This document shows positions 4,626 through 8,174 of a stretch of DNA of 8,174 nt, in pieces; position 1 is the stretch's first letter, and every line of letters begins with the position of its first letter. A program made the translations under genes and the position numbers. The notes beneath the pieces were generated by a model. That model did not search any database, was not told where the DNA came from, and worked only from the letters and a program-made list of their open reading frames with translations. Source of the stretch: an uncultured Massilia sp. (GTDB taxonomy: Bacteria > Pseudomonadota > Gammaproteobacteria > Burkholderiales > Burkholderiaceae); the NCBI GenBank assembly GCA_946481275.1, contig CAMLMV010000094.1, positions 1 to 8,174 on the forward strand, read 5' to 3'.

Positions 4626-7542
4626 CCGGATAGTACGGGCTTTCGCGCGGCCCGAGATAACTGGGCCGCAGCCCGCCGGCATCGACGACGAGGCGTTGCA
4701 GCACGAGGCCCGGATCGAGCGCCCAGAATTTCACGGTGTGGCGGCCGGGGCGCGCGACGCGATGCGTGGTCGTGAACTGCGCGACGCCGTCCGAGACGAT
4801 CTTGCTCCAGTGCCGCTCGGAGGCGTCCGCATGGACGTTGACCACCTGCGGCGCCTCGTCGTCGATCGAGACGGCGTAGCGGAAGCCCTCGCCCGGCAGG
4901 AACTTGAGCGTCGGACCGAGGACGGCCTGCACTTTCAGGTCGCCGGCTGTGAACAGGCTCACCTCGTACTCGAGCCGCATCCCATCCGCGACCTTCAACG
5001 CGTCCGCCGTCACGGGCAAGGTACTCATGCCGGACAGCGTGCGGCCATAGCCGGGAATCCTGAGCCATTGCCGGCCGGCTGGCGCCAGCGCGCGGGTGTA
5101 ATGCTCCGCCTCGATCGCCACGACGCCCTGCGTTTCCACATGGCCCCGCGCCGCATCGGGCGCCAGGTCGGCCGGCCGGTGCACCGGCACCTTGACTTCG
5201 ACCTGCGCCTTGGCCGGACCGCTGATGGTCAGAGATGCCATCGTGGTGCCGACGGGGACGGCGTTCCAGTCCACGTCGACGACGATGCGCTGGTCCTTGC
5301 TCACGCGGCCCGCCTTGTGGCTGAGGCGAATCCACGGATGGCTCGTCGTGATGGCGTAGTCGAACGGCTGGGCGCTGCGGTTGAACAGCTCCAGGTGGCG
5401 CGGCTGTTTTTCGAAGACGTCCAGCGGCGGCAGCACGAGCTGGCGGATCGGGAAGACGGGCCAGGCGATGGCGTCGCCCTGCACCGCCACGCCCATCTGG
5501 TCGGACGGGTGAATGCCGTTCGGCGCCGCCAGCTGGCCGGGCGCGGGAACGCGCAGCTCCGACACGGCCGGCATCACGTCGCGGTAGGGCTGGTCCCAGG
5601 TGGAGTAGCCGAAGCGCGTCTGCGACATCATGTGATTCCATTTGCCGCCGCTGATCTCGCGCTGGTATTGATTTGCCAGATCCGCGTCGCGCTGGAACAG
5701 CTGGCGCACGCGCGCCGCCATGTCGTTCGTCGTCACACGCCCCTGGCGCGCGTACAGGCGATTGAGGCCGGTCGACACGTACATGTCGAGGGCATTGGCG
5801 GACGCGCGGACGGGATACTCCACGAGCTGGAAGTAGGCGTCGCGCATGTTCGCGGGCAGCGTGCGGCCGACGCGCATGGCTTCGTCGGCGAGCGCGTTGT
5901 AGTCCGCGACGACACGCGCCGCCTCATCGTAGTGGGTGAGGCTGTAGGTATCGGGCTCAAGCTGCTCCGGGCGCCGCCGCGCGTTGTAGCGCGTGTATTT
6001 ATCGACGATGGACGCGATGTTCTCCGCGTGCGCCGCACCGAATTCGCGCGCGGCCCAATTACGCAGGTACTCGGGCAGCCGCTCCGCCGGCCACGCTTGC
6101 GGATTCCACGCATACGCCATGAAGAATTCGGTCGGCACTTCCATCGGCTTCAGGTCGCCCACGTTGACGACCCACAGCCGGTTCGCGCCGTACTCGTTCG
6201 CGAGATTCATCTGCTCCCACACCTTGGCGATCTGGGTCACGTTCAGCCATTTGTACGAACGTGGACCGCCGACGTAGTCGAAGTGGTAGTAGACGCCGGC
6301 GCCGCCGCTGCGCTTGCGTTCCTCAAGCGTTGGCAGACGGCGGATATTGCCCCAGTTGTCGTCGCACCAGAGCAGCAGCATGTCGTCCGGGACGCGCATG
6401 CCCTTTTCGTAATAGTCCTGAACTTCCTTATACAGCGCCCACAACTGCGGCACCTTCTCCGGTTCCTGCCCGAGCTCCTTCCTGATGATCGAACGCTGGT
6501 CGCGGACGATCTGCTGCAGCAGGTCGACGTTGGCGTCTTCCGACATCGGCTCGTCGCCGTCGCCGCGCATCGCCATCGTGATCACCTTTTCGTAATCGCG
6601 CGTGTTGCGCAGGCCCTGGGCCCAGAAGTCACGCAGGACGTCGCCGTTGCGATGGTAATCCCACGGTCCCTTGCCGTAGCGCTTCCACTCCTGCTGCGCC
6701 CTCATCATCGGTTCGTGGTGGGACGTGCCCATCACGATGCCCATCGTGTCGGCGAGCTTGCCGTTTTCCTTGTCGTCGTCATAGAACGACGAGTACCACA
6801 TGGCCGGCCAGAGGTAGTTGGCGCGCATGCGGAGCATCAGCTCGAACAGCTTTTCGTAGAACTTGTGATTGAAGCCGCCGAAACGCTCCTTCGCCCAGTT
6901 GGTCAGCACGGGCGCCTCGTCGTTGAGGAACAGGCCGCGGTACTGGACGGTCGGCTTTTCCATGATGCGCGTACCGAGCGGCACGCTGAGCGAGCGGTGA
7001 TGCGCGACCGGCACGTCGGCCCACCAGTACCACGGCGAGACGCCGATCTGTTCCGACAGCGTATAGATCCCGTAGATCGTGCCGCGCTTGTCGCTGCCGG
7101 CGATGACCAGCGCGCGCTGCACGCCGGGCATCGGGTCCGCGACGGCCTGGATGACGAAGCCTTCCCACTGGCCGGCCAGCGCGCGCGTGTCGATCTTGCC
7201 CTGTTGCGCGAGGCGGTCGATCAGGCCGTGGTGCCCGAGCGTGCCCACGATGATCACGTCGCCCGACGCCGCCGGACGGTCGACCTGCCACTGCGGGGTC
7301 TTGCCCGTCACGCTGCCGATGTCGCGCTGCAGGTCGCGCGCCGCGCGCAGCACGCCGGGATACTCATCCGTGCCGACGACGATGGGCGCGGCACGTCCGG
7401 CCTGGACCAGCGCCACGCCGGCCTTGCCCTCCGTGTCGACGAACCGCGCCGTGCCGATGGCGTGGACCTGGCCCACGATCAGCAATCCCGCCACTGCCGT
7501 CACAAGGCGCAGCCATAAATCCCTACTTGTACTTCGCTGCAT
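4588..7542 (-). CDS. Secreted glycoside hydrolase family 115 (xylan alpha-1,2-glucuronidase)
   Basis: A 984-residue exported enzyme, full length for GH115. Characterised members release (4-O-methyl-)D-glucuronic acid from xylan side chains, including internal positions, unlike GH67. Residues 1-28 are a Sec signal peptide (arginines, hydrophobic LVTAVAGLLIVG, cleavage likely after VHA28), placing it in the periplasm or outside. Residues about 30-190 form the N-terminal domain, about 195-520 the catalytic barrel with conserved-looking YRGLFLNDEAP (201-211), NYLWPAMW (242-249), LLWCDDNWGNIRRLP (390-404) and YHFDYVGGPRSYKW (419-432). A helical region follows, and the C-terminal beta domain (GH115_C, about 800-970) ends with VLQRLVVDAGGLRPSYLGP. 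I do not assign individual catalytic residues. The ATG at 7540-7542 has a strong Shine-Dalgarno GGAGG (7551-7555) eight bases upstream. A xyl-box-like site and a palindrome lie upstream. No other xylanase or transporter gene accompanies it here. Confidence 0.93.
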   Translation of the reverse strand: MQRSTSRDLWLRLVTAVAGLLIVGQVHAIGTARFVDTEGKAGVALVQAGRAAPIVVGTDEYPGVLRAARDLQRDIGSVTGKTPQWQVDRPAASGDVIIVGTLGHHGLIDRLAQQGKIDTRALAGQWEGFVIQAVADPMPGVQRALVIAGSDKRGTIYGIYTLSEQIGVSPWYWWADVPVAHHRSLSVPLGTRIMEKPTVQYRGLFLNDEAPVLTNWAKERFGGFNHKFYEKLFELMLRMRANYLWPAMWYSSFYDDDKENGKLADTMGIVMGTSHHEPMMRAQQEWKRYGKGPWDYHRNGDVLRDFWAQGLRNTRDYEKVITMAMRGDGDEPMSEDANVDLLQQIVRDQRSIIRKELGQEPEKVPQLWALYKEVQDYYEKGMRVPDDMLLLWCDDNWGNIRRLPTLEERKRSGGAGVYYHFDYVGGPRSYKWLNVTQIAKVWEQMNLANEYGANRLWVVNVGDLKPMEVPTEFFMAYAWNPQAWPAERLPEYLRNWAAREFGAAHAENIASIVDKYTRYNARRRPEQLEPDTYSLTHYDEAARVVADYNALADEAMRVGRTLPANMRDAYFQLVEYPVRASANALDMYVSTGLNRLYARQGRVTTNDMAARVRQLFQRDADLANQYQREISGGKWNHMMSQTRFGYSTWDQPYRDVMPAVSELRVPAPGQLAAPNGIHPSDQMGVAVQGDAIAWPVFPIRQLVLPPLDVFEKQPRHLELFNRSAQPFDYAITTSHPWIRLSHKAGRVSKDQRIVVDVDWNAVPVGTTMASLTISGPAKAQVEVKVPVHRPADLAPDAARGHVETQGVVAIEAEHYTRALAPAGRQWLRIPGYGRTLSGMSTLPVTADALKVADGMRLEYEVSLFTAGDLKVQAVLGPTLKFLPGEGFRYAVSIDDEAPQVVNVHADASERHWSKIVSDGVAQFTTTHRVARPGRHTVKFWALDPGLVLQRLVVDAGGLRPSYLGPRESPYYPVTGSPAAQPAPN

Positions 7543-7578
7543 GAACGTCTCCTCCGTTGAATGACCGACGGTCCCCGG

Positions 7579-7592
7579 ATGTTATCTAACAT
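7579..7592. promoter_or_regulatory. Perfect palindrome ATGTTA-TC-TAACAT upstream of GH115, candidate operator
   Basis: A perfect 6+2+6 inverted repeat located 37 bases before the GH115 ATG, in the only AT-rich part of the 161-bp divergent region. It probably lies at or near the transcription start or within the 5' leader of GH115, so a bound protein would act as a repressor. The TGTTA half-site resembles LacI-type and GntR-type operators, but the two-base spacer differs from the xyl-box. The regulator is not in the window. Confidence 0.45.
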
Positions 7593-7609
7593 TGCTTTAT
7601 CGTTATTTT

Positions 7610-7623
7610 TGGTAGCGCAATCA
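7610..7623. promoter_or_regulatory. xyl-box-like operator (TGGTAGCGCAATCA)
   Basis: This 14-base imperfect dyad matches the xyl-box TGGTAGCGCTAACA of the Xanthomonas XylR regulon, and its reverse complement used in Caulobacter xylose control, at 12 of 14 positions. Those sites bind LacI-family repressors released by xylose or derived metabolites. It sits 68 bases upstream of the GH115 start, a sensible place for control of a xylan-debranching enzyme. The motif match is by memory of published consensus; binding is inferred. Confidence 0.5.
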
Positions 7624-7661
7624 TCCGAGTCTACCGAGAGGCGGGGTGCAGGTCAAACGGC

Positions 7662-7670
7662 TGCTACACT
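7662..7670 (+). promoter_or_regulatory. Probable extended -10 promoter for the VOC gene
   Basis: TGCTACACT combines the TGn extended element with a -10 box TACACT (7665-7670, 4/6). Transcription would start near 7677, leaving about 27 leader bases before the ATG at 7704. No good -35 box is visible 16-18 bases upstream, which is tolerated in extended -10 promoters. A short inverted repeat GTTTA/TAAAC (7674-7688) lies around the start point. Confidence 0.35.
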
Positions 7671-7703
7671 TGGGTTTAGCCAATAAACAACAAAGGGGGC
7701 CTC

Positions 7704-8129
7704 ATGCGCCAAGCCATCGTCCACATCGCCCTGGTCGTGCGCGACTACGACGAAGCCATCGATTTCTACGTTGGCAAACTCGGTTTCGACCTGCTGGACG
7801 ATACGTACCAGCCGGCGCAGGACAAGCGCTGGGTCGTGGTGGCGCCGCCGGGCGGCACCGGCACCACCCTGCTGCTGGCCAAGGCATCGAAGCCGGAACA
7901 GGCGCCGTTCGTCGGCAACCAGGCCGGCGGCCGCGTATTCCTGTTCCTGAACACCGACGACTTCTGGCGCGATTACGAACGCCTGCGCGGACACGGCGTG
8001 CACTTCGTGCGCGAGCCAAAGGAAGAAGACTACGGCACGGTGGCGGTGTTCGAAGACCTGTACGGCAATCTGTGGGACTTGCTGCAGCTGCGGGCGGAAC
8101 ACCCGATTGCGCAGCGGCTGGTGAAGTAG
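7704..8129 (+). CDS. VOC-superfamily (glyoxalase/bleomycin-resistance/dioxygenase fold) protein
   Basis: A 141-residue cytoplasmic protein of the vicinal-oxygen-chelate fold, which normally dimerises and uses a divalent metal. The two beta-alpha-beta-beta-beta modules are visible: VHIALVVRDYDEAIDFYVGKLGF at about 6-28 opens module one and the second ends with EDLYGNLWDLLQL (117-129). H7 is at the usual first metal-ligand position; the position where glyoxalase I enzymes carry Glu is Asp here (D125 in NLWDLLQ), common in uncharacterised VOC proteins. H100 and E107/E108 could also contribute. The substrate cannot be assigned; it is not a convincing glyoxalase I, and fosfomycin or bleomycin resistance is unsupported. 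The ATG at 7704 has a good ribosome site (AAAGGGGG, 7692-7699) and gives the usual VOC N-terminus. It is monocistronic, closed by a strong terminator just after the stop. Confidence 0.88.
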   Translation: MRQAIVHIALVVRDYDEAIDFYVGKLGFDLLDDTYQPAQDKRWVVVAPPGGTGTTLLLAKASKPEQAPFVGNQAGGRVFLFLNTDDFWRDYERLRGHGVHFVREPKEEDYGTVAVFEDLYGNLWDLLQLRAEHPIAQRLVK

Positions 8130-8135
8130 AAAGCA

Positions 8136-8169
8136 AAAAGCCCGCTCAGTGCATACTGAGCGGGCTTTT
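8136..8169. terminator. Strong intrinsic terminator, probably bidirectional
   Basis: A perfect 15-bp stem, AAAAGCCCGCTCAGT (8136-8150) with ACTGAGCGGGCTTTT (8155-8169), closes a GCAT loop. The GC-rich core followed by a T-run on the plus strand ends transcription of the VOC gene seven bases after its stop. The A-run on the other side provides the equivalent U-run for transcripts arriving from the right on the minus strand. Confidence 0.92.
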
Positions 8170-8174
8170 CTAAT

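Noticed and set aside
4199..5641. 480-codon minus-strand frame overlapping GH115 and yeiH
   Set aside because: It is an out-of-frame shadow within the GH115 gene and antisense to yeiH; composition is Arg/Ala/Gly-rich with no domain.
4603..7518. 971-codon plus-strand open frame opposite GH115
   Set aside because: It mirrors the GH115 gene almost exactly, has Arg/His/Val-rich composition and no family signature, while the minus strand encodes a complete GH115 with signal peptide.
7653..8102. Minus-strand 149-codon frame opposite the VOC gene
   Set aside because: It is antisense to a clear VOC protein with its own ribosome site and terminator, and has no supporting features.
1..8174. Mobile elements, CRISPR arrays, tRNA genes, phage or toxin-antitoxin modules
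   Set aside because: I looked for terminal inverted repeats, direct repeats at regular spacing, transposase or integrase motifs and cloverleaf-like sequences and found none.

Overview
The window is GC-rich, densely coded DNA with the composition and gene content of a betaproteobacterium, most likely Oxalobacteraceae (Massilia/Duganella-like). That placement is an inference from base composition, gene families and the style of the promoter/leader at the left edge; there is no marker gene in the window.

Layout. Positions 1-205 carry no gene. Read leftward (minus strand) they hold two tandem sigma70-type promoters and a leader resembling the start of a ribosomal RNA or other stable-RNA operon whose body lies outside the window. 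Next come three minus-strand genes: an AraC-family regulator (206-1123), an NAD(P)-dependent aldehyde dehydrogenase (1107-2537) that overlaps it by 17 bases, and a LysR-family regulator of the YeiE type (2643-3524). A 93-bp divergent region separates yeiE from the plus-strand yeiH (3618-4625), a membrane protein of the putative sulfate/sulfite exporter family; yeiE/yeiH divergence is also the arrangement in enteric bacteria. Running toward yeiH, and overlapping its 3' end by 38 bp, is a large secreted GH115 glycoside hydrolase (4588-7542, minus), expected to remove (4-O-methyl-)glucuronic acid from xylan. Divergent from it is a small VOC/glyoxalase-fold protein (7704-8129, plus), closed by a near-ideal intrinsic terminator at the right edge.

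How the genes may work together. The window has three separate units. (1) YeiE/YeiH: a probable sulfite-responsive regulator and its exporter, with a candidate operator TTATC-TG-GATAA between them. (2) Aldehyde dehydrogenase plus AraC regulator: a translationally coupled pair whose regulator resembles the YqhC-like, AraC_N-containing group, so aldehyde-responsive control is plausible. (3) GH115 hemicellulase: its upstream region has a 12/14 match to the xyl-box of LacI-type xylan/xylose regulators and, nearer the gene, a second perfect palindrome, so xylan-dependent control is likely.

I see no phage, IS element, CRISPR array, toxin-antitoxin pair or defence island. The gene content is ordinary; the interest is mainly in the regulatory DNA (GH115 operators, yeiE-yeiH operator, a Shine-Dalgarno-masking inverted repeat ahead of the aldehyde dehydrogenase, tandem stable-RNA promoters) and the convergent gene overlap.
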